Source: Pectobacterium sp. CFBP8739 (GTDB lineage Bacteria > Pseudomonadota > Gammaproteobacteria > Enterobacterales > Enterobacteriaceae). From it: a stretch of DNA of 38,979 nucleotides. The position numbers and the translations under genes were made by a program. A model generated the notes under the pieces. It saw only the letters and a program-made list of their open reading frames with translations, ran no database searches and was not told where the DNA came from. Where the stretch lies: positions 1-38,979 of the forward strand of contig NZ_JACDRR010000005.1 in NCBI RefSeq assembly GCF_013449375.1, in the 5' to 3' direction. Positions 17,371-25,664 of the stretch are shown one piece after another (positions within the stretch are counted from its first letter, which is position 1; each line of letters starts with the position of its first letter).

Positions 17371-18987
17371 ATGCACTATGGATATTCTGCATTTTATGCC
17401 GCGTTGATGGCGGCCATGACGGGCAATGCCGTCGCAGCGCAGGTTCCCGCGGGAACGGTTCTGGCTGAGAAGCAAGAAATCGTCCGCCATATTAAAGATG
17501 AGCCCGCATCTCTCGATCCGATAAAAGCAGTCGGGTTGCCCGAAGCTCAGGTGGCGCGCGATCTGTTTGAAGGGCTGGTCAATCAGGATGCGAAAGGGAA
17601 TCTGGTTCCCGGTGTAGCGCTGCGCTGGCAGACGACCGATAACCGCACGTTTATCTTTACCCTGCGTGATAATGCCCGCTGGTCTAACGGTGAACCCGTT
17701 ACGGCAAAGGATTTTGTCTACAGCTGGCGTCGTCTGGTCACCCTTGAGAACAGCTCGCCGTTCGCCTGGTTTGCTCGACTGGCGGGGATTCAGAACGCCG
17801 AGCAGATTCTTGCGGGCAAACTGCCCGTCGATCAGCTTGGCGTGACGGCCGTCAATGATCACACGCTGAAAGTGCAGCTCAGCAAGCCTGTGCCTTATTT
17901 TGTCAGCCTGACGGCAAATTTCAGCCTGTTTCCGGTGCATCAGGCCACGATAGAGAAATTCGGGAACGACTGGACGAAGCCAGGCAATCTGGTTGGTAAT
18001 GGCGCGTTTAAGCTGGATCAGCGCGTCGTCAATGAGAAGCTGGTGCTCACGCAGAATCCCTATTATTGGGATAACGCCCACACGCGCCTGACAAAGGTAA
18101 CTTTTGTTCCGATCAATCAGGAATCGAACGCGACGAAGCGCTATCTGTCTGGGGATATCGATATCACCGAATCGTTCCCTAAAAACCTGTATCAAAAGCT
18201 GTTGAAAGACTTGCCCGGTCAGGTTTATACGCCGGATCAGCTCGGTACGTATTATTACGCGTTTAACACCCAGCGTGCGCCAACCAATGACGTACGAGTG
18301 CGAAAAGCGTTGTCTTACGCCATCGACCGTAAAGTGATTGCGGAAAAAGTATTGGGCACGGGGGAAAAACCGGCCTGGCACTTCACGCCGGATGTTACGG
18401 CAGGCTTCAAACCGACGGAAAGTCTGTTGCAGCAGTATTCTCAGGATGAGCTGGATGCGCAGGCAAAAGCGCTGATGGCAGCGGCGGGCTATGGCCCCAA
18501 TAATCCGCTGAAATTATCGCTACTGTACAACACCTCGGAAAGCCACCAGAAGATCGCGATTGCCGTGGCGTCCATGTGGAAAAAAACGCTGGGAGTGGAC
18601 GTCCGCCTGTCCAATCAAGAGTGGCAAACCTATATCGACAGCCGCAACAGCGGTAATTTTGACGTCGTGCGAGCGTCCTGGGTAGGTGACTATAACGAAC
18701 CGTCGACATTCCTCTCACTGCTGACGTCGCACCATAGTGGAAATATCGCGCGCTTTAAAAACGCGAATTACGATCGCGTCCTAGATGAAGCGGGCAATCA
18801 GACTAACCCGCAGGCGCTGAATGCGGACTATAACCGGGCAGAGCAGATTTTGATGGATGAAGCACCGATTGCGCCGATCTATCAATACACCAACGGACGC
18901 TTGATCAAACCGTGGGTGAAGGGCTATCCGATTACTAACCCAGAAGACGTGGCATACAGCCATATGCTTTACATCGAAAAGCATTAA
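17371..18987 (+). CDS. mppA: MppA, periplasmic murein tripeptide-binding protein (OppA-like)
   Basis: 538 aa, against 537 in E. coli. A signal peptide ends GNAVAA at residue 23. This is an SBP_bac_5 family protein, with DEPASLDPIKAVGLPEAQVARDLFEGL near the N-terminus, the signature AKDFVYSWRRLV, and NQEWQTYIDSR near the C-terminus. It captures L-Ala-gamma-D-Glu-mDap and passes it to the Opp permease. The OppA paralogue is a possible alternative. Beside mpaA, and with conserved synteny (tpx, mpaA, mppA), MppA is the better call. Confidence 0.9.
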   Translation: MHYGYSAFYAALMAAMTGNAVAAQVPAGTVLAEKQEIVRHIKDEPASLDPIKAVGLPEAQVARDLFEGLVNQDAKGNLVPGVALRWQTTDNRTFIFTLRDNARWSNGEPVTAKDFVYSWRRLVTLENSSPFAWFARLAGIQNAEQILAGKLPVDQLGVTAVNDHTLKVQLSKPVPYFVSLTANFSLFPVHQATIEKFGNDWTKPGNLVGNGAFKLDQRVVNEKLVLTQNPYYWDNAHTRLTKVTFVPINQESNATKRYLSGDIDITESFPKNLYQKLLKDLPGQVYTPDQLGTYYYAFNTQRAPTNDVRVRKALSYAIDRKVIAEKVLGTGEKPAWHFTPDVTAGFKPTESLLQQYSQDELDAQAKALMAAAGYGPNNPLKLSLLYNTSESHQKIAIAVASMWKKTLGVDVRLSNQEWQTYIDSRNSGNFDVVRASWVGDYNEPSTFLSLLTSHHSGNIARFKNANYDRVLDEAGNQTNPQALNADYNRAEQILMDEAPIAPIYQYTNGRLIKPWVKGYPITNPEDVAYSHMLYIEKH

Positions 18988-19022
18988 GTACCGTAGTCAT
19001 ACATTGAATGATGTGGCAATAA

Positions 19023-19053
19023 AGCCGGAGCGGTCGTGATGGCCGCTTCGGCT
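19023..19053 (+). terminator. hairpin between mppA and zntB
   Basis: AGCCGGAGCGG and CCGCTTCGGCT pair over 11 positions (one G-T) around a 9-nt loop, 36 bp after the mppA stop. No T-run follows, so it is a weak terminator candidate or an mRNA 3'-end stabiliser. Two GATAGCAAA copies (19070, 19085) follow just before zntB. Confidence 0.4.
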
Positions 19054-19109
19054 GGCAGAGAGCAACACCGATAGCAAAAGAACTGATAGCAAACCGTTGG
19101 AGGCGAGAC

Positions 19110-20093
19110 GTGGAATCCTTGGCAGGAAAAGAGTTGCAACACAGCGGTGCGGTTCATGCGTATCAGTTGGATGGAAAGGGGGGCGTGACCCCGATTGGCG
19201 AGCAGGACGTGGTTAACAGCGAGAAACCCTGTTGGCTGCACCTAGACTCTACGTTGCCCGCCAGCGCGCGTTGGTTGAATAAAACGATGTTGGTGCCGGA
19301 TAGCGTGCGCAATGCGTTGGCGGGGGAAAGCGTCCGCCCCAGAGTCACACGTTTGGGTGAAGGTACACTGATCACGCTACGCAGCATTAACCTAAATGCC
19401 AATGCGCGACCAGATCAACTGGTGGCCGTTCGGGTATTCATTACCGACAAACTGATTATTTCTACCCGACGCCGTAAAGTTCTGGCTATCGATGAGATTC
19501 TCACCGACCTGAAGGAAGGTAACGGCCCGACGGACAGCGGCAGCTGGCTGGTCTCCATTGCGGAATCGTTGACCGATCATACCAGCGAGTTTATTGATGA
19601 TTTGCATGAGAAAATCATTGATCTGGAAGAAGATTTGCTGGAACAGAAGATTCCACCGCGCGGCGAGCTGGCGCTGATTCGCAAACAGCTTATCGTGTTA
19701 CGCCGCTATATGACGCCACAGCGTGACGTATTTTCGCGTATTTCCGGCGAAAAACTGCCTTGGATGCAGGATGACGATCGCCGCAGAATTCAGGAAATTG
19801 CTGATCGATTAGGGCGTGGTCTGGAGGATTTGGATGCCAGCATTGCGCGTACCACGGTGCTTTCGGATGAAATCACCGCGTTGATGACCGAAGCGATGAA
19901 CCGCCGCACCTATACGATGTCGCTGTTGGCGATGGTTTTCCTGCCGACGACGTTCCTAACCGGTTTATTTGGCGTCAACTTAGGGGGCATTCCCGGCGGC
20001 GATGCACCGTTTGGTTTTTTCACGTTCTGCCTGATGTTGGTGATATTGGTTGGCGGCGTTGCATGGTGGTTAAAACGCAGTAAATGGCTATAA
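19110..20093 (+). CDS. zntB: ZntB, CorA-family zinc transporter
   Basis: 327 aa, identical in length to E. coli ZntB. It starts at GTG 19110 with GGAGG ten to fourteen bases upstream. The large cytosolic domain contains [16 protein letters not shown] and the long helix [25 protein letters not shown]. Two C-terminal transmembrane segments follow: [20 protein letters not shown], then [14 protein letters not shown]. The pore motif is GVNLGG, the ZntB version of the CorA GMN signature. The family forms pentamers in the inner membrane and moves zinc. It is followed by fnrS, as in E. coli. Confidence 0.96.
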   Translation: MESLAGKELQHSGAVHAYQLDGKGGVTPIGEQDVVNSEKPCWLHLDSTLPASARWLNKTMLVPDSVRNALAGESVRPRVTRLGEGTLITLRSINLNANARPDQLVAVRVFITDKLIISTRRRKVLAIDEILTDLKEGNGPTDSGSWLVSIAESLTDHTSEFIDDLHEKIIDLEEDLLEQKIPPRGELALIRKQLIVLRRYMTPQRDVFSRISGEKLPWMQDDDRRRIQEIADRLGRGLEDLDASIARTTVLSDEITALMTEAMNRRTYTMSLLAMVFLPTTFLTGLFGVNLGGIPGGDAPFGFFTFCLMLVILVGGVAWWLKRSKWL

Positions 20094-20161
20094 CGACTTG
20101 AAGCAAATGGGGGCGCCGATAATCGCAAACTGTCGCAAACGGCTAAAAAACCACGCGTAAA

Positions 20162-20206
20162 TTGAGCAATATCAACATTTTTTACCCTGTTGTGCGGCAC
20201 TATCAT
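20162..20206 (+). promoter_or_regulatory. FNR-dependent promoter of fnrS
   Basis: TTGAGCAATATCAA (20162-20175) matches the FNR site TTGAT-N4-ATCAA with one mismatch. Its centre is about 42 bp before the RNA 5' end at 20211, the class II activation position. The -10 is TATCAT (20201-20206). No good -35 is visible, as expected when FNR activates. Confidence 0.85.
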
Positions 20207-20210
20207 TCCC

Positions 20211-20330
20211 GCAGGTGAATGCAACGTCAAGCGATGGACGTTGCGCTCCATATTGTCTTACTTCCTTTTTTGAATTACTGCATAGCACAATTGATTCACA
20301 CCATGCCGACAGTTTTGTCGGCTTTTTTTT
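20211..20330 (+). ncRNA. fnrS: FnrS, anaerobically induced Hfq-dependent small RNA
   Basis: About 120 nt, recognised from near-identity with E. coli FnrS: it begins GCAGGTGAATGCAACG and has the central TTGCGCTCCATATTGTCTTA and TTTTTTGAATTACTGCATAG blocks. It ends in the hairpin GCCGACAGTTTTGTCGGC with eight Ts. In E. coli, FnrS is made without oxygen under FNR and represses genes not needed then (for example sodA, sodB, metE). The location after zntB is also conserved. The 5' end is set by comparison with E. coli and may be off by a few bases. The terminator loop differs from the E. coli sequence as I remember it. Confidence 0.95.
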
Positions 20331-20370
20331 GTCCTTCGATCCCACTCATGCCTGTTCATCCAAGCGACGT

Positions 20371-20392
20371 TGCCAAACGTCTTTGGCATTTT
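20371..20392 (+). other. hairpin with T4 tail between fnrS and ttcA
   Basis: TGCCAAA-CGTC-TTTGGCA followed by TTTT. It lies 40 bp after the fnrS terminator. It could back up that terminator. No gene is visible just upstream. Confidence 0.35.
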
Positions 20393-20443
20393 AGTGTCAG
20401 CGTTAAACCACCACCCAAGGAGATTTAAAGTTGACAATAGAAA

Positions 20444-20479
20444 CGGTGGCGAAACAGCAACTGCTGCTGTTTGCCACCG
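20444..20479 (-). terminator. ttcA terminator
   Basis: A long hairpin (CGGTGGC and AAACAGCA pairing with TGCTGTTT and GCCACCG, one bulged base) is followed on the minus strand by TTTCTATT. It lies 41 bp after the ttcA stop. The plus-strand reading of this hairpin makes a leucine-rich pseudo-ORF. Confidence 0.7.
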
Positions 20480-20519
20480 TGTTCAGTGTCTTAATACTAT
20501 TCCTGACGAGATTTTGCGC

Positions 20520-21455
20520 TTATTTAATTTCCAGCACATCGAGGCGGGTGAGTGACGGCGCGTCTTCATCGTCTTCCGGTTGCCAGCCTACAGGCTGTAA
20601 TGGCAATTCTTCGCGGTCGAATGCCAGATCGCCACCATCCACCACGTCACTGCCGTGACGAATACCCTTGAAATCAAACAGCGCATGATCGGCGAGATGA
20701 GACGGCACAACGTTCTGCATGGCGCTGAACATGGTCTCAATACGGCCAGGGTAACGTTTGTCCCAGTCGCGTAGCATATCTTTAATCACCTGACGTTGCA
20801 GGTTTGGTTGTGATCCACACAGGTTGCACGGAATAATCGGGTATTGGCGAGCTTCAGCAAAACGTTCGATATCTTTTTCACGGCAGTAGGCAAGTGGGCG
20901 GATAACGACATGTTTACCGTCATCGCTCATCAGCTTCGGCGGCATGCCTTTCAGTTTCCCGCCGTAGAACATGTTCAGGAACAGCGTTTGCAGGATATCG
21001 TCGCGGTGGTGACCAAGGGCGATTTTTGTTGCGCCGAGCTCCGTCGCAGTACGATACAGAATCCCGCGGCGCAGGCGTGAACACAGTGAGCAGGTGGTTT
21101 TCCCTTCTGGAATCTTGTCTTTCACGATCCCGTAGGTATTTTCTTCGACGATTTTGTACTCTACGCCGATGCTATCAAGGTATTGCGGCAGAACATGCTC
21201 CGGGAACCCCGGTTGCTTTTGATCCAGATTGACCGCAACCAGAGAAAAGTTAACCGGCGCGCTTTGTTGCAGATTGCGCAGAATTTCCAGCATGGTGAAG
21301 CTATCTTTCCCGCCGGACAGGCACACCATGATGCGGTCGCCATCTTCGATCATATTGAAATCAGCGATAGCTTCGCCGACGTTGCGCCGCAGGCGTTTTT
21401 GCAACTTGTTCAAATTGTATTGTTGTTTCTGGTTAATGTGTTGATTTTCTGACAT
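20520..21455 (-). CDS. ttcA: TtcA, tRNA 2-thiocytidine(32) synthetase
   Basis: 311 aa from ATG 21455, the same length and start ([19 protein letters not shown]) as E. coli TtcA; the open frame extends 26 codons further upstream without support. It thiolates C32 of certain tRNAs using ATP and an iron-sulphur cluster. The PP-loop SGGKDS is at residues 47-52. The cluster cysteines lie in C122-SL-C125 and C210-NL-C213, all intact. In E. coli dbpA lies between fnrS and ttcA; here it is absent from this spot. Confidence 0.96.
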   Translation of the reverse strand: MSENQHINQKQQYNLNKLQKRLRRNVGEAIADFNMIEDGDRIMVCLSGGKDSFTMLEILRNLQQSAPVNFSLVAVNLDQKQPGFPEHVLPQYLDSIGVEYKIVEENTYGIVKDKIPEGKTTCSLCSRLRRGILYRTATELGATKIALGHHRDDILQTLFLNMFYGGKLKGMPPKLMSDDGKHVVIRPLAYCREKDIERFAEARQYPIIPCNLCGSQPNLQRQVIKDMLRDWDKRYPGRIETMFSAMQNVVPSHLADHALFDFKGIRHGSDVVDGGDLAFDREELPLQPVGWQPEDDEDAPSLTRLDVLEIK

Positions 21456-21756
21456 TTTATCTGTGCTCGTTGCAAAAAACGTTGCGGATGGAAAACGGTT
21501 CAGCGCAGACACCAACACGGTCTGCACGATCATGGCGTGTATGGTACGGATTACAGCGACGAATACCAGATCGTTTTACAACGGTGTCATAACTTCGTGT
21601 TCGGCACCGATGGCTTCATGCTGTCAAGTTATGGCTCACCGTGCGCTTCATGTTGACTCTATGTGCTCTTTATTTTTGAAAATAAGAGATATTTCGGTGT
21701 ATAAGCATCGTTTAGATTGAGATTGGTTGATGGCGTTATGAACTTAAGGAAGAGTT
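21456..21756. other. intergenic region, no gene seen
   Basis: About 300 bp between divergent ttcA and the small membrane protein gene. It must hold both promoters. I see no conserved ORF, RNA or strong hairpin. A plus-strand frame 21463-21720 has no ribosome binding site or recognisable product. Confidence 0.5.
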
Positions 21757-22125
21757 ATGATTTTTGTTCGTTCAAAAAATATCAAAAGTCGCCACTGGCT
21801 GGCGAAAATTGCACGAGGAGACTGCGGCGTAGAAGGTACATTTGGGCATCTTGCTATTGCTTTGCTTCTGGCTGTTATTGATCATCTTTTAGCCCCATAT
21901 ATTACAGACGGCAGTGTTAGTATGGGATACCTTGCGATAGCCGCTATGATTTTTTATGGCATTTATGTCGCTAATATTGGCATGGGATTTTGGCGTCTGG
22001 CGCGGAAACTATCAGGGGCGGTTAAGATATTTCTGCTGCGTATTTTAGCTGTTGGTTGTGTAATAGTGGGAATCTCGGCGATCTTTAATGGATTTATTAT
22101 CGTCTTTGCGCTGCTGGTTTTTTGA
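21757..22125 (+). CDS. small inner-membrane protein of unknown function
   Basis: 122 aa with AAGGAAGAG seven bases before the ATG. After a basic N-terminal stretch with GDCGVEGTFG, three hydrophobic segments are visible: residues 31-49 (HLAIALLLAVIDHLL), 56-77 (MGYLAIAAMIFYGIYVANIG), and 90-120 (IFLLRILAVGCVIVGISAIF, continuing to the end). It ends in ALLVF. I do not recognise a family. It stands alone between ttcA and the DUF333 lipoprotein gene, in an AT-richer stretch, so it may be an accessory gene. Confidence 0.7.
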   Translation: MIFVRSKNIKSRHWLAKIARGDCGVEGTFGHLAIALLLAVIDHLLAPYITDGSVSMGYLAIAAMIFYGIYVANIGMGFWRLARKLSGAVKIFLLRILAVGCVIVGISAIFNGFIIVFALLVF

Positions 22126-22338
22126 GTATATAGATTTTTTTGATGAATCACCCATCAATATATATTTAAAGGAACTGCGTCAAAACGTCTTTGAGTGATT
22201 GACGTCTCTTTTACCCTGTAGATGTGTTGCCGAAGTGCGGTGTGATAGATATAGTCCTCGTCTGAAAAATCCATTTGATAGGTATTGATGCCAAACGTGG
22301 CGTCAGAACCGACTACTCATCCGACCCGAGGCCAAAAC

Positions 22339-22629
22339 ATGAAATTATTGCCATGGCTATGTACTGCCGCTGTGTTGTTGCTGGCAGGATGCAGCAATCA
22401 TAGTGAGAACGCTGCTGCTGCCCAGCAAGGCGCCACGCAAGATGATGATAAAAACGCCGTCGTGTTACTGAAAAGCAGTTCTCCGGTTGATGTCAACTGT
22501 ACGCTGATTGGCGGGACGATGGCGCTATCTCGACAGCTTGACGGTGCAAGCGTGGGAGCCTGTCAGTTAGCCAACGGTAAGCGCTGTAGCGAACAATCGC
22601 TGATGAATGGAAGTTGTCCGGCAGGGTGA
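22339..22629 (+). CDS. ydbJ: DUF333 lipoprotein, YdbJ-like
   Basis: 96 aa from ATG 22339, with GAGG upstream. The frame is open 18 codons further back but begins without a signal there. A lipoprotein signal, MKLLPWLCTAAVLLLAGC, has its lipobox cysteine at residue 18. The DUF333 pattern follows: C54-TLIGG, then VGACQLANGKRCSEQSLMNGSC (C75, C83, C93). The canonical Trp after the third Cys is Gln here. E. coli ydbJ lies near ldhA (with hslJ between). The same neighbourhood supports the name, but hslJ is missing. Function unknown. Confidence 0.8.
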   Translation: MKLLPWLCTAAVLLLAGCSNHSENAAAAQQGATQDDDKNAVVLLKSSSPVDVNCTLIGGTMALSRQLDGASVGACQLANGKRCSEQSLMNGSCPAG

Positions 22630-22633
22630 GTGT

Positions 22634-22655
22634 TGCGGCAGCCAGCACTGCCGCA
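22634..22655. terminator. hairpin between convergent ydbJ and ldhA
   Basis: TGCGGCAG and CTGCCGCA form a perfect 8-bp stem with a 6-nt loop in the 33-bp gap between convergent stops. There is no clear T-run on either strand, so termination efficiency is uncertain. Confidence 0.5.
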
Positions 22656-22662
22656 GGAAAAC

Positions 22663-23655
22663 TTAAGAGGTAACCAGATTTGCGCAAGGCGCGTTCTGGC
22701 TGATGTCTTTCAAGTTCTGTAGCGTGGTTTGGGAAATGCTGATCAGCGCTTCTTCCGTGAGGAATGCCTGATGTCCGGTAAATAGCACGTTGTGGCATGC
22801 CGATAAGCGACGGAAAACGTCGTCCTGAATCACATCGTTGGATTTGTCGGCAAAGAAGAGGTCGCGCTCGTTTTCATAAACGTCCATACCCAGCGCGCCA
22901 ATTTTCTGTTGCTTCAACGCGTCGATTGCGGCCTGTGAATCGATCAGTCCACCACGGCTGGTATTGACGATCATAACGCCGTTTTTCATTTGCGCAAAGG
23001 CCGCCTGATTCAGCAGATGATGATTCTCCGGCGTCAGCGGGCAGTGCAGGGAAATGACGTCCGCATTGGCGTACAGCGTTTTCAGATCGACATATTCCGC
23101 CCCTAATTCCAATGCCTGCGGGTTCGGATAGGGATCGAAGGCCAGCAGGCGCATGCCAAAGCCTTTCAGGATGCGCATGGTCGCGATGCCGATTTTTCCC
23201 GTGCCAATAATGCCCGCCGTCCGGTTATGCATATTGAATCCAATCAGCCCTTCCAAAGAGAAGTTTGCATCGCGAGTACGTTGATAGGCACGATGAATGC
23301 GGCGGTTAAGCGTCAGCATCAGGCCGACGGCGTGTTCTGCGACGGCTTCAGGGGAATAGGCGGGAACACGCACCACGCTGATACCCAGTTCCTTAGCGGC
23401 TTCCAAATCGACATTGTTAAAACCTGCGCAACGCAGTGCCAGCGTTTTTATGCCCATCTCTGCCAGTTCGGTCAACACCTCGCGACCACCATCATCGTTC
23501 ACAAAGATGCAGACGGCCTGACAGCCCGCCGCTGTTTTTGCCGTGCGCGGCGTCAGCATAAAATCAAAAAACTCCAGCTCATAGCCAAACTGTTGATTGA
23601 CCTGCTCCAGATATTTACGGTCATACTGCTTAGTGCTGTAAATTGCCAGTTTCAT
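22663..23655 (-). CDS. ldhA: LdhA, fermentative D-lactate dehydrogenase
   Basis: 330 aa, against 329 in E. coli, and co-linear with it. It reduces pyruvate to D-lactate with NADH during fermentation. The Rossmann motif GTGKIG is at residues 151-156. The substrate Arg234 lies in NTSRGG, the acid-base glutamate in DVYENE, and the catalytic His295 in FTGHQAF. It is cytosolic. It is convergent with ydbJ and upstream of the aer-like pair on the same strand, with a hairpin between. Confidence 0.97.
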   Translation of the reverse strand: MKLAIYSTKQYDRKYLEQVNQQFGYELEFFDFMLTPRTAKTAAGCQAVCIFVNDDGGREVLTELAEMGIKTLALRCAGFNNVDLEAAKELGISVVRVPAYSPEAVAEHAVGLMLTLNRRIHRAYQRTRDANFSLEGLIGFNMHNRTAGIIGTGKIGIATMRILKGFGMRLLAFDPYPNPQALELGAEYVDLKTLYANADVISLHCPLTPENHHLLNQAAFAQMKNGVMIVNTSRGGLIDSQAAIDALKQQKIGALGMDVYENERDLFFADKSNDVIQDDVFRRLSACHNVLFTGHQAFLTEEALISISQTTLQNLKDISQNAPCANLVTS

Positions 23656-23710
23656 TGATAGTTTCTCCGAAAAATCCTTAGATTAAGCTATCAGAAAATA
23701 GAGCGGTGAC

Positions 23711-23740
23711 AAACCGTTACCTGACTGACAGTAACGGTTT
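23711..23740 (-). terminator. hairpin after the first aer-like gene
   Basis: AAACCGTTAC and GTAACGGTTT form a perfect 10-bp stem around a 10-nt loop, 35 bp after the receptor stop and upstream of ldhA. It ends in TTT on either strand, so it is a plausible weak or bidirectional terminator. Confidence 0.55.
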
Positions 23741-23774
23741 GAAATTGAGGGGCGATAATAACGTCAGAACGGGT

Positions 23775-25328
23775 TTAGCGAGGCGTACTGAAAACCGAGA
23801 CGGCTTCGGACATCGTGGAGATCTGCTGTTCCAGACTGTTAATGGCGGAACTGGAATGCGTTGCCAAAATCGTGTTCTGGCGCGTCAATTCATCAATGTT
23901 GTTCACTGCTGAGTTAATCTGCCCCAGACCTTGCGATTGTTCTTGTGTTGCCAGGCTGATTTGACTCACAAGCTGCGTAACCTGCTGTACCTGAGTCAAT
24001 ATATTGTTCATGGACTGGCTGGTGTGACTGACCAATTTATCGCTGTTATGAATGTTTGCGATCGTCGTGTCGATAATCTCTGCGATGTCTTTGGCGGCGG
24101 CGGAGCTACGTTGTGCCAGAATGCGCACTTCTCCTGCCACAACAGCGAAACTTTTACCCTGTTCCCCCGCGTGAGCAGCTTCGACTGCCGCATTGAGTGC
24201 GAGAATATTGGTCTGAAACGCCAAATTATCCAGCACGCTGATGATGTCGGTGATCTCTTTGCTGGAGCGAGTCATGACCGCCATCGTGTCCGTAACCTGA
24301 CTCACCGCTTTCTCACCCGCATCGACGGCCTGATTCGCATCGTTCGCACAGCGCGTTGCCAACTGAGAGGCGGACGCATTGCTTTGAATCGTCGCCGTTA
24401 GCTCTTCCATTGACGATGCGGTGGATTGCAAACTTTGTGCGGTATCTTCACAGCGCTGGCTTAGCGTGTAATTCCCAGAGGCGATCTCGCCGCAGGCGTG
24501 GCGCAGTTCGGTTAGCTTACCGTTAACATCATCGACAAACGTGCGGAAATTCATGCCGGATTGATTGACGGCACGTAATAGCATACCCACTTCATCCACG
24601 CGATTAAGCTGGAACGAGTTATCTGCCTGCCCAGATGCGGAATTGATGGCCTGTCGCAGAATATTTTCCAGTGGTTTTGCTAAATGCTGAACTAATAATT
24701 CGCTGGTGATGGCTGCGCCAACGAGCAGCACCAAAACAAAAACTAATAATGGCGTAGTGAGTGGAAGAGTCGCAAATAAGAAAAGTAACGTGAATAGCAT
24801 AAAAATGAATACATAACTTCTTATTCGCCAGCGCACGGGAATAACGTTAAATAAACTAAGAAAATTCAGCGAGCCTTTATATATTAGCAGTCCTTGAAAG
24901 AGTCTTCGGTTTTTTAATCTATTCTCATTCATTTGTTGGTAAAGCGTTTCTGCTTGCCGAATTTCTTCCTGTGAAGCTCGAGTTCGTACCGACATATACC
25001 CTGTTGTTTTTCCATCCTTCATCAATGGCGTCGTACTGGCTTTGACCCAATAGTAGTCGCCATTCTTGCGGCGGTTCTTGACAATGGCTGTCCAAATTTT
25101 ACCTGCATTTAGCGTCGCCCACATGTCGGCAAACGCCTCTGGGGGCATATCTGGGTGGCGTACGATATTGTGAGGTTGGTGGAGGAGTTCCTCAAAATCG
25201 TAACCACTGGCATCAATAAAATCGTCATTTGCATAAGTGATATGACTATCGATGGTGGTCACCGACATTAGCTTGGCTTTTTCATCTAATAAATACTGAA
25301 TATCACTGACCGGAAAATTCTTACGCAT
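23775..25328 (-). CDS. Aer-type energy-taxis receptor (PAS, membrane anchor, methyl-accepting domain), copy 1
   Basis: 517 aa. The N-terminal PAS keeps the residues that bind FAD in E. coli Aer at the same numbers: Asn34, Arg57, His58, Asp60 and Trp70 (PHNIVRHPDMPPEAFADMW). A hydrophobic hairpin at about 170-215 anchors it with both ends cytosolic. HAMP follows, then a long coiled coil with the signalling tip FQTNILALNAAVEAAHAGEQG. It should sense redox or oxygen through flavin and signal to CheA. There is no CheR-binding pentapeptide (ends VFSTPR), as in Aer. It is closely related to the next receptor. A sigma-28-like promoter lies upstream. Confidence 0.9.
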   Translation of the reverse strand: MRKNFPVSDIQYLLDEKAKLMSVTTIDSHITYANDDFIDASGYDFEELLHQPHNIVRHPDMPPEAFADMWATLNAGKIWTAIVKNRRKNGDYYWVKASTTPLMKDGKTTGYMSVRTRASQEEIRQAETLYQQMNENRLKNRRLFQGLLIYKGSLNFLSLFNVIPVRWRIRSYVFIFMLFTLLFLFATLPLTTPLLVFVLVLLVGAAITSELLVQHLAKPLENILRQAINSASGQADNSFQLNRVDEVGMLLRAVNQSGMNFRTFVDDVNGKLTELRHACGEIASGNYTLSQRCEDTAQSLQSTASSMEELTATIQSNASASQLATRCANDANQAVDAGEKAVSQVTDTMAVMTRSSKEITDIISVLDNLAFQTNILALNAAVEAAHAGEQGKSFAVVAGEVRILAQRSSAAAKDIAEIIDTTIANIHNSDKLVSHTSQSMNNILTQVQQVTQLVSQISLATQEQSQGLGQINSAVNNIDELTRQNTILATHSSSAINSLEQQISTMSEAVSVFSTPR

Positions 25329-25664
25329 TTATTGATCCTTTTAGTATAAGCATACATATGATGTTTTTAGATCTATTAGCGAACGGAAAAATGATGAGCA
25401 CGAGTTAGTTAACGGCAATGTTTTCGAAATAATTAGCGAGTGGCTTTATATATTTTTACTCATTCTCCTGTTGTTTCTTCTTCTGGGAAGTCGTTGCCTT
25501 GGCTGACGTATGACAAACGCATGTGCCGATGACCAAAAGCCTTCACTTGTTAAGTATATTATGAGTTTGGGAATTTGCACTGCGGCTAACACATGCTGGA
25601 GAGCGGGTAAATAGCGATAATAAGTGGCACGGGCGCTCTGATATGAACGCCCGTGAGGATGATA
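25329..25664. other. spacer between the two aer-like genes
   Basis: 336 bp. It holds the sigma-28-like promoter of copy 1 (25409-25435). Near copy 2's stop there is a hairpin, CACGGGCG (25628-25635) with CGCCCGTG (25648-25655), without a T-run. No gene seen. Confidence 0.6.
25409..25435 (-). promoter_or_regulatory. candidate sigma-28 (FliA) promoter of aer-like copy 1
   Basis: The minus strand reads TAATTATT, 11 bp, GCCGTTAA. The FliA consensus is TAAAGTTT-N11-GCCGATAA. The -10 matches 7 of 8, the -35 matches 5 of 8, and the spacer is exact. The predicted start is about 72 nt before the ATG. E. coli aer is also FliA-controlled. Confidence 0.6.

Noticed and set aside
17356-18381. A 341-codon minus-strand frame
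   Set aside because: It is antisense to mppA, whose protein matches its family over the full length.
20431-20658. Possible small hydrophobic protein starting TTG after AAGGAG
   Set aside because: Its coding stretch is the stem of the ttcA terminator and then the antisense of ttcA. The hydrophobic run is explained by the hairpin and chance.
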